From contig JAGQYP010000022.1 of NCBI GenBank assembly GCA_020436025.1, positions 1 through 53,814 of the forward strand: a DNA stretch of 53,814 nucleotides, written 5' to 3'. The translations under genes and the position numbers were made by a program. The notes beneath the pieces were generated by a model that was not told the DNA's origin, searched no databases, and saw only the letters and a program-made list of their open reading frames with translations. This stretch comes from Crocinitomicaceae bacterium (GTDB taxonomy: Bacteria > Bacteroidota > Bacteroidia > Flavobacteriales_D > Crocinitomicaceae). This document shows positions 30,401 to 37,628 of the stretch, in pieces (position 1 is the first letter of the stretch; each line of letters opens with the position of its first letter).

Positions 30401-30490
30401 AGCTGAAGACAAAATACCTCCCGGACCCGTTTGAGAAAAAGTAATAAGTGAAATTAATAGTGTAAAGAGAGTAGAAAGTAAAAGTTTCAT
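27425..30490 (-). CDS. Large secreted protein with T9SS type A sorting domain
   Basis: A protein of about 1021 residues starting at MKLLLSTLFTLLISLITFSQ, a good signal peptide. Residues 25-240 resemble a LamG/concanavalin-like domain (VEVWLDANRITSASDGG, SLWDDVSGNGNH, NGKIYETIAFSGILNDAEIN). Next comes a Bacteroidota-typical segment (YDSNHGENLIGIGQEANGSN) and a G8-like beta-helical part (SDSVTILNGHTVNV, GTLDFTGGDLTIEENI). Several beta-rich domains and a C-terminal type A sorting domain (IEVLNSLGQVVYNSG, GVHFIRILHG, TTEKVFIAN) complete it. The protein should cross the outer membrane through the type IX system and be anchored or released. An upstream ATG at 30529 would lie ahead of the promoter, so the second is used. 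A role in adhesion or surface coating is inferred. Confidence 0.87.
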   Translation of the reverse strand: MKLLLSTLFTLLISLITFSQTGPGGILSSAEVEVWLDANRITSASDGGTISLWDDVSGNGNHLIQLLNTRRPTYFQSGQNSKPYVEFSADYMTSGSIPDLETDQITWLYVGSFNSTPTSYEMVISQSYTSNNYQYVTFYNHVLNGIRNAAYTPTYKAVHSAPFSTNTTFNMTIRDMTNLSSYTNGSYVYTNSTLASYTPSGHQHMRIGAIAGPTPTYYFNGKIYETIAFSGILNDAEINILSNYISSKYATPIGLDLYAYDSNHGENLIGIGQEANGSNLTATGQGIVTISGANDLQDGEYLILGDDNVSLANTSPDVPASEPIGTNRFQRVWRVGENQGDVGTITLTLDISTYRPGTNPLTTKLLISASGDFSADGNATSGVYDAGTETVTFTINLNDGDYISFCGSEGDIESTGVTSDWSLTTTWNCGCLPSLSDSVTILNGHTVNVDAAGAIARTIVVQTTGTLDFTGGDLTIEENIISNGTLNVTSGTLDFDGPSIGQTFTITGIANIDNLTVSNSNGLALSGGTFVINGTFSMNGNIDNSGATEFIINSSASGDGRIAAIPGSINFSDPITIRRYLPAGNADYRNLTPTTFPFTLQQWDDELVISGDGYPDGCALSGGTCFYSFKKWNGSAFFDIPAINNTHTVGTGFHAFIGDDLNTFGGSVLESSGSINKGTFSQVGYTNWNFLGNPYPSAIDFSALQTVSFRMDDYYYVYDPAQGAYDWYDGTGGTGNLDQYISMGQAYWVAPPSGATQPLQANYNELVKTDQTPTWKSLSSSNGLYLKVSTVHNNWGNRICFNTHPDALVGADTIDIPHLVTPQEFAPYIATTDEYGNSLTVSYFPEDEITVAHPIYVNTPFTDYYTVTVENLENFNQYTCVYLLDLKSNEKINLREEGSYTFFVDQTKSDETRFLLVCSNDGTCNTTDGDMLGSLNKEIESGSVKVQQMNNFFNITFDYPTGERSSIEVLNSLGQVVYNSGEFNMSKGTKSISIDNGTSGVHFIRILHGSELTTEKVFIAN

Positions 30491-30517
30491 AATGCTAAGT
30501 TTAAACCTGATATATAG

Positions 30518-30525
30518 CAAAAGTA
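30518..30525 (-). promoter_or_regulatory. -7 promoter element (TACTTTTG) of the T9SS cargo gene
   Basis: On the minus strand TACTTTTG is an exact TAnnTTTG match, 27 bases before the ATG at 30490 and downstream of the alternative ATG at 30529. It supports the later start. Confidence 0.55.
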
Positions 30526-30645
30526 ACATTTTTTTTTGATTTTAGAAGTTTCTAATTACATATGTACAATGAATTGGATATTAAAAAGGTTGGAAATGTT
30601 AATAATAAAAAATAAGTAGTAACAATTATAGTAGGTTTTTCGTAA

Positions 30646-30672
30646 TTGTTTAGAATACTTAAAGTAATTTTG
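30646..30672 (+). promoter_or_regulatory. Promoter of the polysaccharide locus
   Basis: TTG (30646-30648), 16 bases, then TAATTTTG (30665-30672): a good fit to the Bacteroidota consensus, with a leader of about 10 bases before the wzc-like ATG. No other equally good promoter was noticed in the following 23 kb, so much of the cluster may depend on it. Confidence 0.6.
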
Positions 30673-30688
30673 CATTCCAACAACGTAT

Positions 30689-33082
30689 ATGACTAGCGAA
30701 TCAGGGAAAATTTTAAATAGAAAAGATCTAAAGTTTATTCGGAAATTAATTACCAAGAGCTGGATTCTTATTATAGGTGCACCTGTTTTATTCTATTTGC
30801 TTGGGTATATTTATTCATACAGAATGGTAGATATTTATGCAGCAAAAACTCAAATTCTTCTTAATACCAATGATACATATGACTATCAAAACACAATCTA
30901 TTCTGGTCTTGGTTATTACGGTCTTTACGCGGATTTAACCAACCAGCAAAGAGTATTAACTTCAAGAGATTTGATAGGGGAAGTTGTAGATAGATTAAAT
31001 CTGAAAGTTTCATATTTTATAGAAGGAAGAGTAAAAACGACTGAGCATTTTGAAAATGTTCCCTTTTCTGTGGACATTGAAATAATCAACAACTTGGTTT
31101 ACAAAGTTCCAATTTATTTTAGTTTTATCTCTGCTAAAGAATATAGAATAAATTACGAAATAGATGGTCAATCTCGAGAAATGATTGGTGTTTTTGGAAA
31201 GTTACAAAAAGAGGAAAACGGGGATTTTACTATAAACATTAGTAAAAATAGAGAGGTAAATCATTCCACTTTGGGAGAATTATCAAGTATTCGCTATTTT
31301 TTTATTGCCTACAGCAGAGGTCAATTAGTTTCAAAATATAAGAGTTTAATGGATGTCAAGAACAGTGAGAATACTACCATGCTAGAAGTAACGTTGAATG
31401 ATGTTTTGGTAAAAAGAGCGATTATCTTTTTAGATACTTTAAATAAAGCATATGAGGAGTCTACTTTAGAAGCAGAATATAGAATAAATGAAAAGACGGT
31501 TCAATATATTGATCGACAGCTTGATACTATTTCTTTTGACCTGAATAAATTAGAAGAAGAAATAGACCAGTATAAAAAGGATAAAGAGATACTAAACCTT
31601 TCTAAACAAGAAGAACTGTATTTTGATGAATATACTAAATTTGAAAGTGATATCCGAATCCAGAATTTAAATGTAAAAAATTTAAATGATCTGGAAAGTT
31701 ATATTACTGGTTTAAAGGAGGATGAAAAGGTTTTGCCAGCTGCTTATTATATGCTTAAGGATGATGATTTTTTAAAGAAATTAATCGATGAATTATACAA
31801 CAAACAAATAATTTTAAATGGAATCTTGTCTTCAGTTACGGCAAAAAATAAAAATGTTGAACGTTTAGAGAAAGAAATGCGCCTGTTAAAGGCAAGTATT
31901 CTAGAGCTTATTAATAATGATAGAAAAGCTATTAAAGATCGAATAAAAAATCTAGTAGTAGAAAGAGATTTTTATAAAGAAAAAATTAAGCAACTACCAA
32001 GCAGTCAAAGAGATTTACTAAGCATTGAAAGAGAAAGGGTTGTAAATGAAAAAATGTACAATTTCTTATTGGAGAAGAAAGTGAATACAGAAATCACAAA
32101 ATTAAGCATAGCGCCAAAGTTTAAGGTAATCGAACAGCCACAATCTGCGGGGATAGTTGCTCCAAATAAAAATCAAATAAAATTAATATTTGTTTTAGTT
32201 GGAATATTATTTGCCTTGGGGATATCATTTTTAAGAGTTCAGTTCTTCAATAGAATTGATTCTCCAAACGATCTGAAAGAGATAACCTCTAGACTAATTA
32301 TTGGTGCTATAAACTTAGTAGAGGGTGCTGAGAAATCTGATATAGTAATTAATTCTGGAGCTAAATCTAATGTCTCAGAAGCATTTAGGGGAATTAGAAC
32401 TAATATAGATTTCATGGGGAATCATGACTTGAATAAGGATTCTGCAAAAACACTATTGTTTACATCGTTACACCCGGGCGAAGGAAAGACTTTTTGTTCG
32501 ACCAATGTTTCAACTTTTCTTGAAAAAGCACATAAGAAAGTTGTAATACTTGATTTTGATATGCATAAGCCAAAAGTACATCAAAGATTTGGTCTCCAAA
32601 ATAATGATGGTTTAAGTCAATATCTTTCTGGTAAAATTGAAATTGAAAAACTTTTCAAAAAAATTGAGGGGTTTGATAATTTACATATTGTTAATGCAGG
32701 TCCGGTTCCTCCCAATCCTTCCGAATTGGTCCACTCTTCTCTAGTTGAGGATTTGATAATTAGACTCAAAAAAGAGTATGATTATGTAATTATTGATACC
32801 CCACCAATTGGATTAATCTCTGATTCGAAAGTGTTAGCCAAGTATAGTGATATTAATATTTTCGTAGTCAGAGCTAAGGCTTGTACTAACAGAGGAATAG
32901 AATTTCTTGAATCAATTGCTCAGGATAAGAATATTAGAGAGTGTGCGTATCTTATGAACATGGTTAGGCAGAAAAAATGGAGGTATTATTACAGCAAATA
33001 TTCATATAAATACGGATACGGATACGGATACGGGTATGGATATGGATATGTCGAAGAATATGGAAAGGGTGATGAAGGATAA
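30689..33082 (+). CDS. wzc: Wzc-type polysaccharide co-polymerase and tyrosine autokinase
   Basis: A 797-residue inner-membrane protein. A first membrane segment lies at about residues 27-46, followed by a Wzz-type periplasmic domain with long coiled coils (about 270-460) and a second membrane segment at about 496-516. A cytoplasmic BY-kinase domain follows: Walker A (LHPGEGKTF, about 594-600), Walker A' (VVILDFDMHKPK) and Walker B (YVIIDTPPIG). The C-terminal tail has 13 tyrosines in the last 32 residues, including a (Gly-Tyr)n run, the autophosphorylation cluster that controls polysaccharide assembly. The tract is encoded by hexanucleotide repeats. It is the first gene of the locus and overlaps the exporter permease gene, an unusual partner because Wzc normally serves Wzy-dependent pathways. 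Confidence 0.92.
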   Translation: MTSESGKILNRKDLKFIRKLITKSWILIIGAPVLFYLLGYIYSYRMVDIYAAKTQILLNTNDTYDYQNTIYSGLGYYGLYADLTNQQRVLTSRDLIGEVVDRLNLKVSYFIEGRVKTTEHFENVPFSVDIEIINNLVYKVPIYFSFISAKEYRINYEIDGQSREMIGVFGKLQKEENGDFTINISKNREVNHSTLGELSSIRYFFIAYSRGQLVSKYKSLMDVKNSENTTMLEVTLNDVLVKRAIIFLDTLNKAYEESTLEAEYRINEKTVQYIDRQLDTISFDLNKLEEEIDQYKKDKEILNLSKQEELYFDEYTKFESDIRIQNLNVKNLNDLESYITGLKEDEKVLPAAYYMLKDDDFLKKLIDELYNKQIILNGILSSVTAKNKNVERLEKEMRLLKASILELINNDRKAIKDRIKNLVVERDFYKEKIKQLPSSQRDLLSIERERVVNEKMYNFLLEKKVNTEITKLSIAPKFKVIEQPQSAGIVAPNKNQIKLIFVLVGILFALGISFLRVQFFNRIDSPNDLKEITSRLIIGAINLVEGAEKSDIVINSGAKSNVSEAFRGIRTNIDFMGNHDLNKDSAKTLLFTSLHPGEGKTFCSTNVSTFLEKAHKKVVILDFDMHKPKVHQRFGLQNNDGLSQYLSGKIEIEKLFKKIEGFDNLHIVNAGPVPPNPSELVHSSLVEDLIIRLKKEYDYVIIDTPPIGLISDSKVLAKYSDINIFVVRAKACTNRGIEFLESIAQDKNIRECAYLMNMVRQKKWRYYYSKYSYKYGYGYGYGYGYGYVEEYGKGDEG
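33011..33049 (+). repeat. In-frame hexanucleotide repeat encoding Gly-Tyr run
   Basis: Six tandem units of TACGGA type (TACGGA three times, TACGGG, TATGGA twice) followed by TAT lie in the wzc frame and encode alternating Tyr and Gly. Unit gain or loss would change tyrosine number without shifting the frame. In a second frame the last units supply ATGGATATGGATATG, which opens the long frame of the next gene. Confidence 0.85.
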
Positions 33083-33932
33083 ACAAGAAGGTTTAGAAGA
33101 GTGGTCCACTATAATTAAGCCCAAAACTTCAGTTTGGAATTTATATATAAAAGAAATATGGGCGTATCGTGATCTGCTTATTTTGTTCGTTAAAAGAGAC
33201 ATTATTACAGTTTATAAGCAAACCGTCTTAGGACCTATTTGGTTTTTTGTTCAACCAATATTAACTACATTAGTCTATATTTTTGTTTTCGGAGGAATTG
33301 CGGGTATATCTACGGGTGGGATTCCCAAACCTTTGTTTTATCTTTCTGGGATAATACTTTGGAACTATTTTGCAGATTGTTTTACTCTAACATCGGATAC
33401 ATTTATTAAGAATCAAAATATTTTTGGCAAAGTATATTTCCCAAGACTTATTTTACCACTAAGTATAGTTGTGTCTGGTTTGATTAAACTCGCTATTCAA
33501 TTTACTCTTTTTATAGCTTTTTATGTTTATTACTATTTCCAAAGTGGAATTGCACCCAATTATTCCGCTATATTAATACTCCCTTATTTACTATTACTAA
33601 TGGCTGGATTGGGGCTCGGATTTGGTCTCATTTTTTCATCACTAACGACAAAGTATAGGGATTTGAAATTTTTAATTGTATTTGGTGTTCAGTTATTTAT
33701 GTACGCTACTCCGATTATATATCCGATGAGTTCAATAGGTGTAACGGCTAAAGAGATTTTGTTTTACAATCCTCTCACCCATATCATCGAGGCATTTAAA
33801 TATGGCTTTATAGGGGAGGGAGAATTCAATGGTTTAGGATTAGTTTATTCAGGAGTTGTGACATTTATAGTTTTGACCTCAGGAATATTGCTTTTTAATA
33901 GAACCGAGAAAAGTTTTATGGATACTGTTTAA
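33072..33932 (+). CDS. wzm: Polysaccharide ABC exporter permease (Wzm type)
   Basis: An integral membrane protein of about 286 residues with six hydrophobic segments. It has the ABC-2 exporter pattern: cytoplasmic start WSTIIKPKTSVWNLYIKEIWAYRDL (in parts: TIIKPK, IWAYRDLL), VKRDIITVYKQTVLGPIWF, FVFGGIAG, and FYNPLTHIIEAFKYG near the end. With the Wzt ATPase it exports a finished polysaccharide from the inner leaflet. The frame opens with an ATG at 33036, but residues encoded by the hexanucleotide repeat (MDMDMSKN) are atypical. The ATG at 33072 gives a normal length and overlaps the wzc stop, so it is preferred; 33060 is also possible. Confidence 0.9.
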   Translation: MKDKQEGLEEWSTIIKPKTSVWNLYIKEIWAYRDLLILFVKRDIITVYKQTVLGPIWFFVQPILTTLVYIFVFGGIAGISTGGIPKPLFYLSGIILWNYFADCFTLTSDTFIKNQNIFGKVYFPRLILPLSIVVSGLIKLAIQFTLFIAFYVYYYFQSGIAPNYSAILILPYLLLLMAGLGLGFGLIFSSLTTKYRDLKFLIVFGVQLFMYATPIIYPMSSIGVTAKEILFYNPLTHIIEAFKYGFIGEGEFNGLGLVYSGVVTFIVLTSGILLFNRTEKSFMDTV

Positions 33933-33941
33933 TCAGCTTAT

Positions 33942-35228
33942 ATGTCAAAAGTAGTATTAAAAATAGAAAATTTATCAAAACGGTATAGATTAGGGGAAGT
34001 TGGGTCTGGAACTATTTCACATGACTTAAATAGATTTTGGGCAAAATTAAGAGGAAAAGAAGATCCTTTAAGCCAGGTTGGACAAGTTAATGATAGAACT
34101 GCAGAATCCATTTCGGATTATGTATGGGCCTTAAAAGACATTAATTTTGAACTAAGAGAAGGAGAAATTCTTGGAGTGATAGGGAAAAATGGTGCAGGAA
34201 AATCTACTCTACTAAAACTTATTTCAAAGATCACCTCACCCACTACTGGAAGTATAAAAGCAAAAGGAAGGATTGCTTCTTTACTTGAAGTTGGCACTGG
34301 AATGCATCCTGAAATGACTGCTAGAGAGAATATATATTTGAACGGCGCAATTTTAGGAATGACAAAAAGCGAGATAAAAAAGAAATTTGATGAAATTATT
34401 GAATTTGCTGGTGTAGGTCTCTATGTAGATACTCCAGTAAAAAGGTTTTCCTCAGGAATGAGAGTAAGATTAGGTTTTGCTGTTGCTGCATTTCTTGAGC
34501 CTGAAATACTGATTGTGGATGAAGTCCTAGCTGTAGGGGATATAGAATTTCAGAAAAAAGCAATTGGTAAAATGAAAGATGTCTCTTCAAATTCTGGTAG
34601 AACAGTGTTGTTTGTCAGTCATAATATGTCAAGTATTAAAACTCTTTGTGATTCTGGTTTAGTGATGTCTAACGGAACAGTCTCATTTAAAGGAGATATT
34701 GATTCATCAATTCAATATTACCTCGGTAATAGCAAGAATTTAAATAGCTTTAAAAGTTACGAAAACTTAGACGAAAAACCAGGGTCAAAAGACGTCGATT
34801 TGTTAGAGTATAAGTTAATTGATAAAGAAGGAGAAGTAATTGATTCATTCAATTTATATGAAGAGGTTTCAGTTCAAATGAAATTTCATATTAAAAAGTT
34901 GAATGGTAAAATTTATCCGAATATTCATGTTTTAGATAAATATGAAAATTACTTTCTTGTAGATACTATTCCTGAAAATGAAATTCCTAAAGAAACTGGA
35001 ATTTTTATAAGTACGTTTAAATTTCCAAAATATATATTTAATACCGGTGAATATTCAATTGGATTAGCAGTTACTTCATTTCCTGGTTCCATAGTTCATT
35101 TTTTTGAAAACCCAGCAATTATATTTAATGTAACAGAAGATGATTTATCATTAAGAATTGGACCTTCCACTGGAATGCTTCCTGGTGTAACTAGAATGCA
35201 ATTGCAAACCAAAACTTTAAAAATTTAA
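33942..35228 (+). CDS. wzt: Polysaccharide ABC exporter ATPase with C-terminal Wzt domain
   Basis: A 428-residue ATP-binding protein. The cassette has Walker A GKNGAGKST (about residue 83), the Q loop region, signature RFSSGMRVRLGFAVA, Walker B ILIVDEVLAVGD and switch His in VLFVSHN. An extra domain of about 160 residues (about 265-428) follows. It resembles the beta-sandwich Wzt C-terminal domain, which in known systems binds the terminal modification of the polysaccharide and sets export specificity. It follows the permease by 9 bases. The presence of the C-terminal domain suggests that the exported chain carries a recognised end group. Confidence 0.92.
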   Translation: MSKVVLKIENLSKRYRLGEVGSGTISHDLNRFWAKLRGKEDPLSQVGQVNDRTAESISDYVWALKDINFELREGEILGVIGKNGAGKSTLLKLISKITSPTTGSIKAKGRIASLLEVGTGMHPEMTARENIYLNGAILGMTKSEIKKKFDEIIEFAGVGLYVDTPVKRFSSGMRVRLGFAVAAFLEPEILIVDEVLAVGDIEFQKKAIGKMKDVSSNSGRTVLFVSHNMSSIKTLCDSGLVMSNGTVSFKGDIDSSIQYYLGNSKNLNSFKSYENLDEKPGSKDVDLLEYKLIDKEGEVIDSFNLYEEVSVQMKFHIKKLNGKIYPNIHVLDKYENYFLVDTIPENEIPKETGIFISTFKFPKYIFNTGEYSIGLAVTSFPGSIVHFFENPAIIFNVTEDDLSLRIGPSTGMLPGVTRMQLQTKTLKI

Positions 35229-35234
35229 TTTAAT

Positions 35235-36017
35235 ATGAAAGTTGTAATTTTTGCGGGTGGATTAGGAACTCGACTAGCAGAAGAAACCGGAACTCGACCA
35301 AAACCGATGGTCGAAATAGGAGGTAAACCTATTTTGTGGCATATCATGAAGATTTATGAGCATTATGGTTTTAATGAATTTATTATATGCTTGGGCTATA
35401 AAGGTTATATGATAAAAGAGTATTTCATGCATTACTATCTTCACAATTCAGATTTAACGATTAGTGTAGACAAGAATGATGTAAAAGTCCATTATAATAA
35501 GTCTGAGTCCTTTAAAGTTACTTTGGTTGATACAGGAGATAAAACAATGACGGCAGGTAGATTAAACAGAGTCAAACCCTACATAGATGATGAAACATTT
35601 ATGCTAACATATGGGGATGGTTTGTCAGATGTAAATTTGAAAGACCTTTTGCATTTTCATTATGAACACGGAAAACTGGCAACACTCACAGCAATCCAGC
35701 CAGAAGCTAGATTTGGAGGGATGGAAATTCAAGAAAATGGAGAAGTTTCAAAATTTAAAGAAAAGCCAAAAGGAGATGGAGCATGGATTAACGGAGGTTT
35801 TTTTGTATTGAATAGGAAAATTTTCAATTATATAGATCATCCAGATATAGATACAGTAATGTGGGAGGATATGCCAATAGAAGAGCTGACTAAAGCAAAT
35901 GAATTAATGGCGTTTAAACATGAAGGGTTTTGGAAATGTATGGATGCAATGAGAGATAAAATCGAGTTAGAAAGAATTTGGTCCTCTAATAATCCAAAAT
36001 GGAAATTATGGGATTAA
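35235..36017 (+). CDS. rfbF: Glucose-1-phosphate cytidylyltransferase
   Basis: A 260-residue nucleotidyltransferase that makes CDP-glucose from CTP and glucose-1-phosphate, the entry step to CDP-linked deoxysugars. It has the N-terminal signature FAGGLGTRLAEETGTRPKPM with the Lys of the KPMVEIGGKP loop, then IICLGYKGYMIKEYF, YGDGLSDV with the metal Asp, and WINGGFFVLNRKIF. Length fits RfbF. The next gene, a CDP-glucose dehydratase, confirms the role. Six bases separate it from wzt. Confidence 0.94.
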   Translation: MKVVIFAGGLGTRLAEETGTRPKPMVEIGGKPILWHIMKIYEHYGFNEFIICLGYKGYMIKEYFMHYYLHNSDLTISVDKNDVKVHYNKSESFKVTLVDTGDKTMTAGRLNRVKPYIDDETFMLTYGDGLSDVNLKDLLHFHYEHGKLATLTAIQPEARFGGMEIQENGEVSKFKEKPKGDGAWINGGFFVLNRKIFNYIDHPDIDTVMWEDMPIEELTKANELMAFKHEGFWKCMDAMRDKIELERIWSSNNPKWKLWD

Positions 36018-36025
36018 GGAAAAAC

Positions 36026-37084
36026 ATGAATTTTCTTAACAATTATAAAGGTAAAAAGGTATTAATTACTGGGCATACGGGGTTCAAAGGAGCTTGGCTC
36101 ACCCAGATATTACTTGATTTAGGTGCTGACGTAGCAGGTTATGCACTTGAACCATATCATGAAAGAGGGCTATATAATGAATTAAGACTATCGGAGAAAT
36201 GTAGAAGCATTATTGCTGACATTAGAGATCAAGAAGAACTTGAAAAATGTATTGTTGAATTTCAACCAGATTTTATTTTTCATTTGGCAGCTCAATCACT
36301 TGTACTTACATCATATCAGGACCCTATTGAAACATATGGTGTAAATGTGATGGGAACCGTACATTTATTGAATTCTGTTCGAAAATTAAATCAGAGATGT
36401 TCAGTTGTCGTCATTACAACTGACAAAGTTTATAAGAATAAAGAATGGGAATATCCATACAGAGAGAATGATCCATTAGGAGGATATGATCCTTACAGTT
36501 CAAGTAAGGCATGTTGTGAGATTGCAATGACGTCTTTCAGGGATTCATTTTTTAATTTTAATGAAATCGCGAATCATAAAAAGTATATTTCAAGTGCTAG
36601 AGCTGGAAATGTTATTGGAGGAGGAGATTTTTCTGATAATAGACTAATTCCTGATTTAGTGAAGTCTTTGGAAGCTAATGAAACTTTAATTTTAAGAAGT
36701 CCTAAAGCAGTAAGGCCCTGGCAACATGTGCTTGAACCTCTATTCTTTTATTTAAAACTTGCAGTTCTGCAATTGTCAGATCCGAGTAAGTATTGTGGAG
36801 AATACAATATTGGCCCTGAAAATGATGATATCTTAACAGTTGAAGAGTTGGTTCAAATTGCAATAGAAGTTTTTGGGAAAGGACATTATGAATGTACTGG
36901 AGAACAACTAGTTCATGAAGCAACAACCTTAAAATTGGACATATCAAAGTCTAAAAAGATGTTAAATTGGTCCCCCTTATATAATTCTCGAGAAGCAATT
37001 CAAAAAACTATGAGTTGGTATGAATCAAAAGACAAAATTAAAACCACTAGATCGCAAATAGAAGAATTTATACGTGAATTTTGA
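36026..37084 (+). CDS. rfbG: CDP-glucose 4,6-dehydratase
   Basis: An extended short-chain dehydrogenase of about 352 residues. It converts CDP-glucose to CDP-4-keto-6-deoxyglucose using tightly bound NAD. It has the Rossmann motif ITGHTGFKGAWL, HLAAQSLV, the catalytic VVITTDKVY and the Y-x3-K in YDPYSSSKACCEIA, then SARAGNVIGGGDF and RPWQHVLEPL, typical of RfbG. The ATG just after the rfbF stop (MNFLNNYKGKKV) is chosen; an upstream ATG overlapping rfbF by 19 bases is possible. Its 4-keto product is the substrate expected by the epimerase, C-methyltransferase and aminotransferase genes that follow. Confidence 0.94.
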   Translation: MNFLNNYKGKKVLITGHTGFKGAWLTQILLDLGADVAGYALEPYHERGLYNELRLSEKCRSIIADIRDQEELEKCIVEFQPDFIFHLAAQSLVLTSYQDPIETYGVNVMGTVHLLNSVRKLNQRCSVVVITTDKVYKNKEWEYPYRENDPLGGYDPYSSSKACCEIAMTSFRDSFFNFNEIANHKKYISSARAGNVIGGGDFSDNRLIPDLVKSLEANETLILRSPKAVRPWQHVLEPLFFYLKLAVLQLSDPSKYCGEYNIGPENDDILTVEELVQIAIEVFGKGHYECTGEQLVHEATTLKLDISKSKKMLNWSPLYNSREAIQKTMSWYESKDKIKTTRSQIEEFIREF

Positions 37085-37628
37085 AGAAACTGAAATAAAA
37101 GGATGCTACTTAATCTCTCCTACTGTATTTGAGGATGATAGAGGTGAGTTTTTTAGGTATTTCTGCGAAAATGAATTCAAGAAAGAAATTAGAAATTTGA
37201 ATTTTGTGCAGTTTAATCAGTCAATAAATTTTAAGAAAGGAACCTTTCGAGGATTGCACTATCAAGTACCTCCATTTTGTGAAGCTAAGTTGGTTCGTTG
37301 TGTTAGAGGTTCGATTCAAGATTATATTTTGGATATTCGGGAAGGATCGGAAACATTTTTGAAGCATCTTAAAATTGAATTAAGCGAAGAGAATAAAAAG
37401 ATTTTATTCATTTGTGAAGGTGTAGCTCATGGTTTTCAAACTTTGGAAGATAATACTCAATTACTGTATCATCATACGGAGGTGTATAATAAAGATGCGG
37501 ATAGGGGAATCCGATATAATGACCCAAGGGTCAACATAGAATTGGCCTTACCAATTAGTCAAGTCTCTGAAAAAGATTTAAATTACCCAGAATTAAAAGA
37601 ATTTCAAGGAATCAAATATGAAATGTAG
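37074..37628 (+). CDS. RmlC-like NDP-4-keto-6-deoxyhexose epimerase
   Basis: A 184-residue cupin-fold protein of the dTDP-4-dehydrorhamnose 3,5-epimerase family, here probably acting on a CDP-4-keto sugar. Conserved parts are DDRGEFFRYF, FNQSINFKKGTFRGLHYQ (catalytic His and Arg), LVRCVRGSIQDYILDIR, and GVAHGFQTLEDNTQLLYHHTE. It may epimerise C3, C5 or both. The start is GTG, 11 bases inside the rfbG 3' end, which fits translational coupling. Its 3' end likewise overlaps the C-methyltransferase gene by 11 bases. Confidence 0.87.
   Translation: MNFEETEIKGCYLISPTVFEDDRGEFFRYFCENEFKKEIRNLNFVQFNQSINFKKGTFRGLHYQVPPFCEAKLVRCVRGSIQDYILDIREGSETFLKHLKIELSEENKKILFICEGVAHGFQTLEDNTQLLYHHTEVYNKDADRGIRYNDPRVNIELALPISQVSEKDLNYPELKEFQGIKYEM

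Noticed and set aside
30556..30756. 66-residue minus-strand frame across the divergent promoter region and wzc start
   Set aside because: It overlaps the wzc promoter and the N-terminal coding region, and its composition is that of AT-rich noncoding sequence.
33036..33071. Upstream start of wzm (MDMDMSKN extension)
   Set aside because: The added residues come from the wzc repeat in another frame, do not match the family N-terminus, and a normal start exists at 33072.
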